Source of the DNA: Flavobacteriales bacterium UBA7666
Lineage (GTDB): Bacteria > Bacteroidota > Bacteroidia > Flavobacteriales_D > Crocinitomicaceae
DNA length: 64,000 nucleotides
NCBI GenBank assembly: GCA_002483265.1
Contig: DLHO01000020.1
Coordinates: 1-64,000, forward strand
Reading direction: 5' to 3'
In this document: piece by piece, positions 24,764-31,975 of the stretch
Numbering within the stretch: the stretch's first letter is position 1
How the letters are laid out: each line of letters starts with the position of its first letter
Program-made: the position numbers and the translations under genes
Notes under the pieces: generated by a model
What the model saw: the letters and a program-made list of their open reading frames with translations, nothing else
What the model was told of the DNA's origin: nothing
Databases searched by the model: none

Positions 24764-24913
24764 ATGGAACAAATAGCAAAAACAACAGCTAACAAATGGG
24801 GGGTGAATCCATTACTTTTTAAAAGCTATAAAGTAGTAAAGAAACTAATCAAATACAGTGTTTATGTAACTGTACTATACTTTGCTTACGAAGGATTTAT
24901 GGCTTGGAAATAA
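24764..24913 (+). CDS. 49-residue single-pass membrane protein
   Basis: ATG at 24764, TAA at 24911-24913. The sequence starts MEQIAKTTANKWGV, has a basic stretch SYKVVKKLIKY, and one hydrophobic segment SVYVTVLYFAYEGFMAW. It starts 21 bp after the oxidoreductase stop, on the same strand, and the reading frame has a believable composition. A charge-then-helix layout suggests an inner-membrane peptide. Function unknown. Confidence 0.55.
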   Translation: MEQIAKTTANKWGVNPLLFKSYKVVKKLIKYSVYVTVLYFAYEGFMAWK

Positions 24914-25010
24914 AGCTGTCTTTTAAAGATCAACATACAGTAGCAGTATTAATTAGTTAACCTGCTGCTGTATCAAAAACTCAATTATTAACAACAAAAA
25001 AACAACTCGT

Positions 25011-25364
25011 ATGGAAATCGTAATTCAAATTGAAGAACTAATCATGTTTCTTGGCTGTATCTATCTATTCACACGTTTAAATTATAAATGGTGGTGGTTT
25101 CCAGCCTTAGTAATGCTGCCTGATTTGGGTATGCTAGGGTATCTTGGTGATAATACCGTTGGGGCAATTACTTATAACTTGGTTCATTTCAGAGGGATTG
25201 CAGTTATTATAGGACTTTTGGGTTTAGCAAAAAAAAACCGGGAATTGATGCTTATTGGATTAATACTATTCGCTCATGCAACCATGGATAGAGCCATTGG
25301 TACTGGTCTAAAGTACACTGATGAATTTTGGCATACCACTTTAAGTACAAAATCATTTTTGTAG
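25011..25364 (+). CDS. DUF4260 membrane protein
   Basis: 117 residues with about four membrane segments. Conserved motifs of the family: MLPDLGMLGYLGDNTVG, YNLVHF, LILFAHATMDRAIGTGLKYTD (in parts). The family is uncharacterised. It lies 97 bp after the 49-residue gene and ends at a shared terminator. The position suggests that it belongs to the AraC-controlled cluster. Confidence 0.8.
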   Translation: MEIVIQIEELIMFLGCIYLFTRLNYKWWWFPALVMLPDLGMLGYLGDNTVGAITYNLVHFRGIAVIIGLLGLAKKNRELMLIGLILFAHATMDRAIGTGLKYTDEFWHTTLSTKSFL

Positions 25365-25423
25365 CGTTTCTATTAGCGTAGAAATTACGTTTTAGTGTTC
25401 AAACTTGGTTGCATTAGGTTCAC

Positions 25424-25459
25424 AAAAAAAAGCGAACTACTGCCGTAATTCGCTTTTTT
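25424..25459. terminator. Bidirectional terminator between DUF4260 and the GH64-like gene
   Basis: Stem aaaaaaagcgaa / ttcgctttttt around ctactgccgtaa, with A- and T-runs on both sides. It can serve both convergent genes. Confidence 0.85.
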
Positions 25460-25541
25460 CTCACTATTGGTTTTCACCTGCTGCAATGAATCTGTGATTG
25501 CAATTGCGGTCAATGACCGGGAACAGGTGAATCAAGTAATT

Positions 25542-26822
25542 TTACATCGCGGGTATCCATCGTCCGATAGTAAGTGTTACATCCTGACCTAATCCAACCG
25601 AGTAGTTGGTTTTGGCTGGAACATTATTGCCGGTAGGCCAGCTTCCAACATTTGGATTTTCATCCAAACTAAATCCGTAAGCCATTCCCAGGTTTTGAGC
25701 TGAGTTAAGTCCCATGATGATTCCTCCATGGTTTCTTGCACAATGAAAAAACTTGGCATATACATCATAAACACTCGGATTCTGGTTGTAAGCATTTTTG
25801 TGATTCGTGTACCAGTTTTGAATGTTCGTCCACGCTGTTGAGGTATAACTATCGGAAATACTTCCTCCTTCAGCGACGACTCCGTCCAATAAGACTCCAC
25901 GTGAAATGGCTTGGAAAATGGCAGCTTCTATTTGGCTGAAAGCATCGTATTCATTCTGCTTTTCACCCGTATTGATACCGCGTACTGCCTGCATGAACCC
26001 TTGGTTACCAGCAAAATCACTAGCCGGAATGGTTATTGTTAATCCGCCTGGCCCTGTCAATGTGAATTGTGTGCCGTCACTTGTGCCTGAATAGTTGCCA
26101 ACTGTGGCTGCGTTCAAGTATAGATTGAGTTGATTGCCATTGGTGAAAAAGTCATTGATGGTATTGGTCCAATAACCACTCAGTCCACTGGCACCAGAGT
26201 TAATTGCTAACCAGTCTTTTGGTGAAACGATAGCGGAAAATTGACCCATAATTGAATCAGGATAGCCGGTACCTGTTGGACTGGTATATAGTAATTGTGT
26301 AAATGCAGTTCCAAGCGGATCAGAACCTGTAAAGGTAGTAAATGCTTCTCCGATCTCAGGACGCGAAATGGCAGGGATTGCTCCATAAACCAAGTTATCA
26401 TTGGTTACGGTAAAGGAGAGATTCAAACCAAAGGAATCTACTGCAGATAAATCGTATTGAGCATTGGGACCAAATTCAAAAATATCGTAAGGACCCGGAG
26501 GACAAGCACCCGGAGTAGCATTAAACGGATAGGCGGTATAACCAACCATAGGGGAAAGTGCCGGTGGTGTGGTTGTGTTTTCTGTCACTAAAAACACCAG
26601 GCGATTGTTCCCTAAATTTGTCACGTTTGGTACATTGACGGTCAGTCCATTATTGATGTTGATGAAATTGCCGGCGTCTGCACTAAAATTACCATCCGTA
26701 TTCAGATACATGAAGAGATCCGGTTGTTGTATGAAACCGGCAACCCAAACGGTATACTTAGAAGTATCCAGGGCTGTAATATTGTTTAGAGTAATTGTGT
26801 TAAGTGTAGTTGTATTTTCCAT
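25542..26822 (-). CDS. GH64-like beta-1,3-glucanase family protein
   Basis: 426 residues. The C-terminal half resembles glycoside hydrolase family 64: EAAIFQAISRGVLLDG, NPSVYDVYAKFFHCARNHGGIIMGLN, MAYGFSLDENP (in parts). The N-terminal part YTVWVAGFIQQPDLFMYL is the beta-sandwich seen in this family. GH64 enzymes act on laminarin or fungal beta-1,3-glucan. No signal peptide is visible: the protein begins with Thr/Asn-rich MENTTTLNTITLNN. It may therefore stay inside the cell or be released on lysis, as is known for PixA-type inclusion proteins. The catalytic acids could not be assigned. It has its own copy of the 62-nt leader just upstream, and a terminator separates it from the gene before. 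Confidence 0.6.
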   Translation of the reverse strand: MENTTTLNTITLNNITALDTSKYTVWVAGFIQQPDLFMYLNTDGNFSADAGNFININNGLTVNVPNVTNLGNNRLVFLVTENTTTPPALSPMVGYTAYPFNATPGACPPGPYDIFEFGPNAQYDLSAVDSFGLNLSFTVTNDNLVYGAIPAISRPEIGEAFTTFTGSDPLGTAFTQLLYTSPTGTGYPDSIMGQFSAIVSPKDWLAINSGASGLSGYWTNTINDFFTNGNQLNLYLNAATVGNYSGTSDGTQFTLTGPGGLTITIPASDFAGNQGFMQAVRGINTGEKQNEYDAFSQIEAAIFQAISRGVLLDGVVAEGGSISDSYTSTAWTNIQNWYTNHKNAYNQNPSVYDVYAKFFHCARNHGGIIMGLNSAQNLGMAYGFSLDENPNVGSWPTGNNVPAKTNYSVGLGQDVTLTIGRWIPAM

Positions 26823-26837
26823 GATGTATCATTTTTG

Positions 26838-26899
26838 TTCCTACTAGTAAGGCTTTTCGGTTTACGCCTCCTGTTGAATCGACTGAACAGGAACAGTTT
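26838..26899 (-). promoter_or_regulatory. 62-nt conserved leader, copy A (before the GH64-like gene)
   Basis: On the minus strand it ends 15 nt before the ATG at 26822. Against copies B and C it is conserved over nearly its whole length. The core sense motifs are tcctgttca, tcaacaggagg and aaccgaaaagcctta. The first two form a hairpin (cctgtt/aacagg and one flanking pair, 10-nt loop). A second small hairpin is around cctta...tagg. The gap 26823-27069 also includes the terminator at 27009 and no other gene. Confidence 0.75.
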
Positions 26900-27008
26900 G
26901 TTTTTCGCGGGATCTACTCCACTGTTAATTGAACGAAGTCAAATAAACAGTAGCTGGTTTATCCTGAATGTTACGGATTTACCTGTGAGATATTTCATTT
27001 CAAGATTG

Positions 27009-27041
27009 AAAAAGCACCGCATAGAAACTTTTGGTGCTTTT
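27009..27041. terminator. Terminator after the 161-residue gene
   Basis: Stem aaaaagcacc / ggtgctttt around gcatagaaactttt. On the minus strand it is followed by a T-run, so it can end the transcript of the 27070-27555 gene, leaving the GH64-like gene with its own start. Confidence 0.75.
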
Positions 27042-27069
27042 GTCTTTATCCCTTCCGAATGAGTTTTAT

Positions 27070-27555
27070 TTAGGGATTTACTTTCGGGTTTATGACACCT
27101 GCAGTAATGGTGTATATCCAATTTTCCTCAAATCCTGCTACAGGAGTGCCTTGTTCGGCATATCCGAAAATCCCATGTTGACCTTTCTGCCAGATTTGAT
27201 TGGTCTTAAGAGGTTCCGTACTATTTAACGGAGGATTCTTCTGTGCCCATCCGATCGCTTCTGACAACGATATCTTTATGTGCGTTTTTTGAGTTGGTTT
27301 CACATTGTCATCTACGATTTCAACTGTGAAATATGCATCATTTGTATTCCCGCTCACATCTAAAAACCAGGTTGGAGTCGGTGGCGGAATTTCAGAAGGT
27401 GTGGGCGGGGTCGGTAAATCAACGGGTTCGGATGTTGTGAATGAACCCGGTTCTAATGTACCGCCTGCATAAGTAACAGTGGCTGTGATGTCGTTGCTGT
27501 CGTAATTGTCATTTTGGCTAAGAGCCGATAACTGAAATCTGATCATACTATTCAT
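27070..27555 (-). CDS. Protein of unknown function in the PixA/GH64 trio
   Basis: 161 residues (ATG at 27555; a second ATG is three codons further in). No signal peptide. A Pro/Thr-rich central stretch (PTPPTPSEIPPPTPT) links an N-terminal beta region (RFQLSALSQNDNYDS) to a C-terminal region with SGNTNDAYFTVEIVDDN and NWIYTITAGVINPKV. The C-terminal part looks like the AidA/PixA-type beta-sandwich, but I do not recognise a family. It carries the conserved 62-nt leader 9 nt before its start codon. Confidence 0.6.
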   Translation of the reverse strand: MNSMIRFQLSALSQNDNYDSNDITATVTYAGGTLEPGSFTTSEPVDLPTPPTPSEIPPPTPTWFLDVSGNTNDAYFTVEIVDDNVKPTQKTHIKISLSEAIGWAQKNPPLNSTEPLKTNQIWQKGQHGIFGYAEQGTPVAGFEENWIYTITAGVINPKVNP

Positions 27556-27564
27556 TTTTAATTA

Positions 27565-27626
27565 TTCCTACTCATAAGGCTTTTCGGTTTAGGCCTCCTG
27601 TTGAGTTGACTGAACAGGAACAGTTC
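27565..27626 (-). promoter_or_regulatory. 62-nt conserved leader, copy B
   Basis: Same length as copy A. It ends 9 nt before the ATG at 27555. The hairpin loop differs (cagtcaactc against cagtcgattc in A), but the stem is unchanged. Confidence 0.75.
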
Positions 27627-27651
27627 CTATTTTAAGCGGTTTTGGTTGTGA

Positions 27652-27682
27652 AACCGACCCTTACAAAAAGTGAGGGTCGGTT
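27652..27682. terminator. Hairpin between the PixA-like gene and the 161-residue gene
   Basis: Arms aaccgaccct / agggtcggtt. It lies 21 bp after the PixA-like stop on the minus strand. The U-tract is weak, so readthrough to the next gene is possible. Confidence 0.5.
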
Positions 27683-27702
27683 CTGCAATTTATTGCGGAT
27701 TG

Positions 27703-28254
27703 TTAATTATTAACGGTAATGAACGGATCCCAAATGTAATAGCCTAGGGCTTTTCCGGTTTGGGTGTCTAAGACTGCAAAAGACATGTTGTACTGTGTTG
27801 ATCCGGCTCCGTTTACCTGGAACAGCCATTGTGCACAAATAAATGTGTTGGGGCTACCTGCATCCGGATATCCTGTAGGAACAGTATTAGCAAAAGTCGG
27901 CTGATTTCCCGAACCTCCTGTTTGAAGGCAATAGTTGTTCCAAACTGCTGTATTCGGACCTAAATTTCTTACGTTAGTATTACTTAGTACCGTGTTGTAA
28001 AGCACCGGATAATAATTTTGACCAGCACCAGGAGCTGAAATAGTGAATACAATTTCATCACCGACATTAGCAGAAATAGTTAATTCTGATCCTCCTTGGT
28101 CGTTGATAACAGCACTTCCTTGTGCCATCATTTCTACATAAACATCAGAAGAACTGTAGCTTCCTAAGCTAATAGGAGAATTCCACGAACCTCCGGTTTT
28201 ACTTGTTGCGAGTGTAATTGCGTCGACTGTAATTGCGACAAAAATTTGTGCCAT
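27703..28254 (-). CDS. AidA/PixA-type inclusion body protein
   Basis: 183 residues from ATG 28254 (MAQIFVAITVDAITLATSK), the usual N-terminus of this family; a longer in-frame start further upstream would read through the leader and is rejected. Conserved features: DVYVEMMAQGSAVINDQGG, ELTISANVGDEIVFTI, and near the C-terminus FAVLDTQTGKALGYYIWDPFI. PixA of Xenorhabdus forms cytoplasmic crystalline inclusions, and AidA of Burkholderia/Ralstonia is quorum-regulated. It carries the conserved 62-nt leader and starts the trio of minus-strand genes. Confidence 0.8.
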   Translation of the reverse strand: MAQIFVAITVDAITLATSKTGGSWNSPISLGSYSSSDVYVEMMAQGSAVINDQGGSELTISANVGDEIVFTISAPGAGQNYYPVLYNTVLSNTNVRNLGPNTAVWNNYCLQTGGSGNQPTFANTVPTGYPDAGSPNTFICAQWLFQVNGAGSTQYNMSFAVLDTQTGKALGYYIWDPFITVNN

Positions 28255-28270
28255 AATGGGTAGTTTAAAT

Positions 28271-28333
28271 TTCCTTACTCGTAAGGCTTTTCGGGTTCCG
28301 CCTCCTGTTGAGTTAAATGAACAGGAACATTTC
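28271..28333 (-). promoter_or_regulatory. 63-nt conserved leader, copy C
   Basis: One base longer than A and B (ccttac instead of cctac). It ends 16 nt before the ATG at 28254. In this copy the second hairpin is perfect (cctta/taagg). Further upstream, copies A and C also share ccactgtt and an attgaac...aaagtaacag-like stretch, which on the minus strand contains a TnnnTTTG box, so a shared promoter is likely. Confidence 0.75.
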
Positions 28334-28528
28334 GTTTTTTTGAGTGGGCTCAGTTCCACTGTTTTAAGGTTGCAACGCTTATTGAACAAGACAAAGTAAC
28401 AGCAAGGGGGAGGAAATTCTTTACACAGAAATACCGGTTTTTAAAACCAGATATTTTTATCTGGTTTTAGGTGTTTTAGGTTCAGAGGTGTCATTATTTT
28501 GATATCTTAGTTGCAAAAAACACATTTT

Positions 28529-29032
28529 ATGAACCCACTCCACGATTCTACTGAGCATTTTCGTATTGCTATTCCTGAAGCCGATAGTCGAATTTATCGC
28601 TGGCAAAATGACAATTATATTTTTGTTCCAAAAGGGTTTAATGGCTCATTTCCACCTGGGTATAAGGTGCTGGAAATTGATGCGTTCAGTCTTTCAGTAG
28701 AGGATCTGCTTCACTTAACAGAACGTATAAAAACGTATAATCAAAGTGAATCCGGAAAAGATAACTATCCAATAACGGGATTTTCCTGCCGTCTTGGAAT
28801 AAAGGACTATACCAATGAACATGGAGCGCAGGAACCGTTGCCTTGCTTATTGATAGAACCACTTCTTGGGTTTGAGCGCAATGATGATCCCAATAATCCA
28901 GTAGCGATCAATCCCGGAGAGCTAATGGATCGGATCCCTGACGATATAAATGGTAAGCAATTAGATTATTCTGCCATTTATGATTTCAGCTATCCTTGTC
29001 CTCCTACTTGTTCAGGTAAGTCAAAGAAGTAA
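28529..29032 (+). CDS. Protein of unknown function upstream of a two-component system
   Basis: 167 residues from ATG 28529; a TTG six codons earlier is possible but less likely. Soluble, no signal peptide. It includes RIAIPEADSRIYRWQNDNYIFVPKGF and PLLGFERNDDPNNPVAINPGELMDRIP (in parts), with a Cys-rich end (SYPCPPTCSGKSKK). No family recognised. It is divergent from the PixA-like trio and 17 bp before the membrane protein gene, so it is the first gene of the sensor operon. Confidence 0.55.
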   Translation: MNPLHDSTEHFRIAIPEADSRIYRWQNDNYIFVPKGFNGSFPPGYKVLEIDAFSLSVEDLLHLTERIKTYNQSESGKDNYPITGFSCRLGIKDYTNEHGAQEPLPCLLIEPLLGFERNDDPNNPVAINPGELMDRIPDDINGKQLDYSAIYDFSYPCPPTCSGKSKK

Positions 29033-29049
29033 TTAGCTTTTCTAATTGA

Positions 29050-29694
29050 ATGGAGCTAAAAGCGTTTTTATTTAACTATGGTCCCTGGATTATTATCGCT
29101 CCGTTTCTACTGTCAGTTGTTCGTTACAATCGGTTAAGCAAGACTCTGAAAATAATGACCTGGTATCTGATGCTGTCTGTGGTAACACAGGCGGTATCTT
29201 TATTATTGTGGACAAAAAGTATAAACAACTTGCCACTGTTGCATGTATTTACCGTTCTTGAATTTATTCTATTGTTTGCCTACTTTTCTTTTCAAAGTAA
29301 ACCGCTTTTTACCCGGTTTTGGTTTTACCTGATACTGGTTTTATTTCTGTTATTTGCCGTTTTAGATGCCTTTGTTCTGGAAAATCTGCAGAGCTTTAAT
29401 ATTTACACGCGCTCATTGGAAGCCTTTATTTTCATTGGTTGTTCCGTTCATTGGTTTATACGATCGCTGACCATTGAAAGCAACTTGGTTTTTCGGGAGC
29501 AAGATGCTTTGAAATATATGAATGCGGGATTCTTCATTTATTTCTCCGGCTCCCTTATCTTGTTCGCTTTCAGTAATTACATCAATCATTTGGGGCATCC
29601 TCTGCAGATGAATATCTGGACGCTGCATACGCTTTTATTAATTGTACTTTACCTTTTTATATTTACCGGATTTTGCAAAACCAACAGGAAATAG
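29050..29694 (+). CDS. Seven-helix membrane protein, possible sensor partner
   Basis: 214 residues with about seven membrane segments (PWIIIAPFLLSVV, LMLSVVTQAVSLLLW, FTVLEFILLFAYFSF, FYLILVLFLLFAVLDAF, IFIGCSVHWFI, GFFIYFSGSLILFAF, LLLIVLYLFIFTGF). It overlaps the histidine kinase gene by 22 bp, so the two are translated together. The kinase itself has only one membrane helix and no obvious sensor, so this protein may be the sensing partner. That is inference. Confidence 0.6.
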   Translation: MELKAFLFNYGPWIIIAPFLLSVVRYNRLSKTLKIMTWYLMLSVVTQAVSLLLWTKSINNLPLLHVFTVLEFILLFAYFSFQSKPLFTRFWFYLILVLFLLFAVLDAFVLENLQSFNIYTRSLEAFIFIGCSVHWFIRSLTIESNLVFREQDALKYMNAGFFIYFSGSLILFAFSNYINHLGHPLQMNIWTLHTLLLIVLYLFIFTGFCKTNRK

Positions 29695-30473
29695 ATTTTT
29701 ATTATGGTATTATCATAACAATGGCTGCCTTTTTTCTGATAGCCTGTGGAGCCATTCTATTTTTTATCCGTTATCAGAAAAACCTATTGAAGAAACAGGA
29801 AGAATTGTTTCGTATGGAAGCCGAACACCGGAAAGAACTACTCAGTAGTAATATCCAATCAGCTGAGGAAGAACGATTGCGTATTGCCCGGGATGTTCAT
29901 GATGAACTAGGCGGAATTTTTTCGACGCTTTCTCTCTCCATTCAACAGTTAAATCCGGAAACTGAAAAGAATAAGGACACGCTGCAACAAAGTAAACAGC
30001 TCATTCAAACCGGAATAAATAGTGTACGCCGTATTTCACACGCTATTATACCTTTTGAATTGGAATTACTCGGTCTGAACCAAACCTTAACCAATTATAC
30101 GGAATCTGTTTCAACCGCATCCGGAATTGACATTCATTTTGAATTTGGCAATGTACCCGAGGAGACGAATCCAATTGTATCGCTGGCTACCTATCGCATT
30201 ATCCAGGAATTGCTTAGCAATACTTTAAAATACGCCAAAGCAAGCTCCGTTGCAATTAGTTGCAACAGCTATGAAAACCACTTGCATCTGCAGTATACCG
30301 ACAATGGAGTTGGTGTAGATTTAACCGACAAAAAAGTAAAAAGAGGTATTGGCATCAAAAACATTGAAAGTCGTGTTCTTGCTTTAGATGGAAATGTGCA
30401 TTTCATTTCTTCTCCTGACCAAGGATTCAATTGCACGTTAAGTTTACCTTTCAATCAAACATCCGAATTATGA
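29673..30473 (+). CDS. NarL-type sensor histidine kinase
   Basis: 266 residues, TTG start overlapping the previous gene. One membrane helix (residues 11-33), a coiled-coil linker, then the HisKA_3 dimerisation/phosphoacceptor domain ERLRIARDVHDELGG with His76, and an HATPase domain (ELLSNTLKYAKASS, YTDNGVGVD, GIGIKNIESRV). No periplasmic sensor domain. This is the class that phosphorylates NarL/LuxR-type regulators, and such a gene follows immediately (ATGA overlap). Confidence 0.88.
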   Translation: MQNQQEIDFYYGIIITMAAFFLIACGAILFFIRYQKNLLKKQEELFRMEAEHRKELLSSNIQSAEEERLRIARDVHDELGGIFSTLSLSIQQLNPETEKNKDTLQQSKQLIQTGINSVRRISHAIIPFELELLGLNQTLTNYTESVSTASGIDIHFEFGNVPEETNPIVSLATYRIIQELLSNTLKYAKASSVAISCNSYENHLHLQYTDNGVGVDLTDKKVKRGIGIKNIESRVLALDGNVHFISSPDQGFNCTLSLPFNQTSEL

Positions 30474-31120
30474 TTAACATTGCTATAGCCGAAGACCAGG
30501 TGCTTTTCCGTAAAGGGATTATATCTCTGTTAGATGCCGTAACTGATTTAAGGGTTGTATTGGAATGTGCCAATGGAGAAGATTTACTTCAACAGCTTGG
30601 CACTTGTCAGGAAACCATTCATGTAGCCCTCATTGACATTAACATGCCCGTATTAAACGGATTGGAAACTATGAAGATCATGCGGGAAAAGCACCCAGCC
30701 ACAAGAAACATTATTCTTACCATACATGAAGAAGAAAAATACATTCAAGCGATGGTTGAAGCTGGTGCCAATGCTTATCTGGCCAAGAACGCTGATTTCG
30801 GTGAGGTGGAAAAAGCAATTCGGGCTGTTGTAGCGAACGATTACTATTTTAATGAGCAAACCATCAAAGCCATGCATCATTTTATGCACGGAAAAAAACA
30901 AAAGGTTGTGCTTGGAGAAATGGACATTACGCGTCGGGAAAGAGAAGTCCTCGAACTCATTTGCCAGGAAAATACGAGCCTGGAAATCTCACGAAAATTA
31001 TTTATCAGTGAGAGCACAGTTAACGGTCACCGAAATAATCTATTGCTTAAAATTGGTTGTAAAAACACAGCAGGGCTGGTATTATTTGCTATTAGACATA
31101 ATATTTATAAGCTCAACTGA
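30470..31120 (+). CDS. NarL/LuxR-family response regulator
   Basis: 216 residues from ATG 30470, overlapping the kinase stop as ATGA. Receiver domain at residues 1-120 with acidic pocket EDQ and phosphoacceptor Asp56 (LIDINMPVLNGLE), the conserved Thr and Lys nearby (TIHEEE, YLAKNAD). LuxR-type HTH at about 148-205 (TRREREVLELICQENTSLEISRKLFISESTVNGHRNNL in parts). Cognate regulator of the kinase before it. Targets are not known; the divergent PixA-like trio is the nearest candidate. Confidence 0.9.
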   Translation: MINIAIAEDQVLFRKGIISLLDAVTDLRVVLECANGEDLLQQLGTCQETIHVALIDINMPVLNGLETMKIMREKHPATRNIILTIHEEEKYIQAMVEAGANAYLAKNADFGEVEKAIRAVVANDYYFNEQTIKAMHHFMHGKKQKVVLGEMDITRREREVLELICQENTSLEISRKLFISESTVNGHRNNLLLKIGCKNTAGLVLFAIRHNIYKLN

Positions 31121-31142
31121 ATCCCAGGGAGAACAGATAGCT

Positions 31143-31303
31143 GAGAGCGTGAGTCGTGTTCGAAGCATAAATCTAATTTCCTCCATTTTTCTTGCGCTGA
31201 AGCTCTTAACCTTCGCGTACCACTTCGGTAAAGCAAATGACAGCAAAGGCATAGAGGGAGAAGATAATTTTTAATCTTCCGTAAAAAAAAACATTGATTT
31301 TTC
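31143..31303. repeat. Dispersed intergenic repeat, copy 3
   Basis: 31143-31209 matches 20778-20842 (gtgttcgaagc, cttgcgctgaagctct). 31271-31303 (taatcttccgta, cattgattttt) matches the other copies. It lies between the response regulator and the dead HxlR gene. Confidence 0.6.
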
Positions 31304-31418
31304 CTCTGTCAGAGATTACTCAGCTAAAAGCGTTTCATCTTTGGGTAAGTATTGGCTCCCAAATCAAAATTACGACAACAGCCTAGTTATGTTATAATAA
31401 AACCAATAGTTAATTATC

Positions 31419-31760
31419 ATGAATCCGTAAAAGACAAAAATTGAACCTTTATCCTGTAGTGAGCTTTCTTTGGATATAATTAAAGAGACAACTGAATTTA
31501 TTATCGGGTAAATGGAAACTAGTGATCGTTGGTTATTTGCTTGGAAACGGGAAAACTCGCTTCGGGGACTTGTTAAGAAGATTAGAAGGTGTTTTGATAA
31601 AGGTATCGGCTCTGTAACTACTTGATTTAAAAGGGTAAATATTGTTAGCCGTCGCGTGATCGATACAAAACCTCTTGCAGTTGAGTATGAATTAACTGAA
31701 CTGGGGAGAACTTTAAAAAGCATTTTGATTTCGATTGGAAATTGGGGTGTTGAATTTTAG
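31419..31760 (+). pseudogene. HxlR-family regulator, frameshifted remnant
   Basis: Translating in pieces recovers an HxlR helix-turn-helix regulator from ATG 31419 to TAG 31758-31760. Parts seen are CSELSLDIIKETTEFIIG, then in another frame GKWKLVIVGYLLGNGKTRFG and DLLRRLEGVLIKVSAL, then in a third frame VNIVSRRVIDTKPLAVEYE and LTELGRTLKSILISIGNWG. The length fits the normal family size of about 110 residues. A stop at codon 4 and at least two frameshifts destroy it. The gap 31121-31975 otherwise holds only the repeat and no intact gene. Confidence 0.75.
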
Positions 31761-31975
31761 AAATTCGGTTGTAAACAACGGTGTTTTTAGTGTTGTCACC
31801 AATCAATATAGAATAAGGTGTTGTGTAATTTTAAACTAATTAAATAGTTTTTTTTGAGGTTTAATTTTACTTCAAAAATGATGCATATTCCAAAAATAAT
31901 TTCTACCCTTGTACTCTAAATCGGTTTCTGAATTCGTTTATTTCGAATCGAAGATAGCCACTTAAATTAGAATTA

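Noticed and set aside
26838..28333. Integron attC-like sites
   Set aside because: The repeats lie directly before starts, the spacing fits leaders, and the arms lack the RYYYAAC/GTTRRRY core sites. No integrase is nearby.
28255..28389. N-terminal extension of the PixA-like protein
   Set aside because: It is read from the 62-nt leader and is Cys/Lys-rich. MAQIFVAITVDAI is the usual family start.
31370..31723. 117-residue minus-strand open frame
   Set aside because: The plus strand holds a recognisable HxlR remnant in three frames over the same bases, which explains the composition better; no family matches the minus-strand frame.
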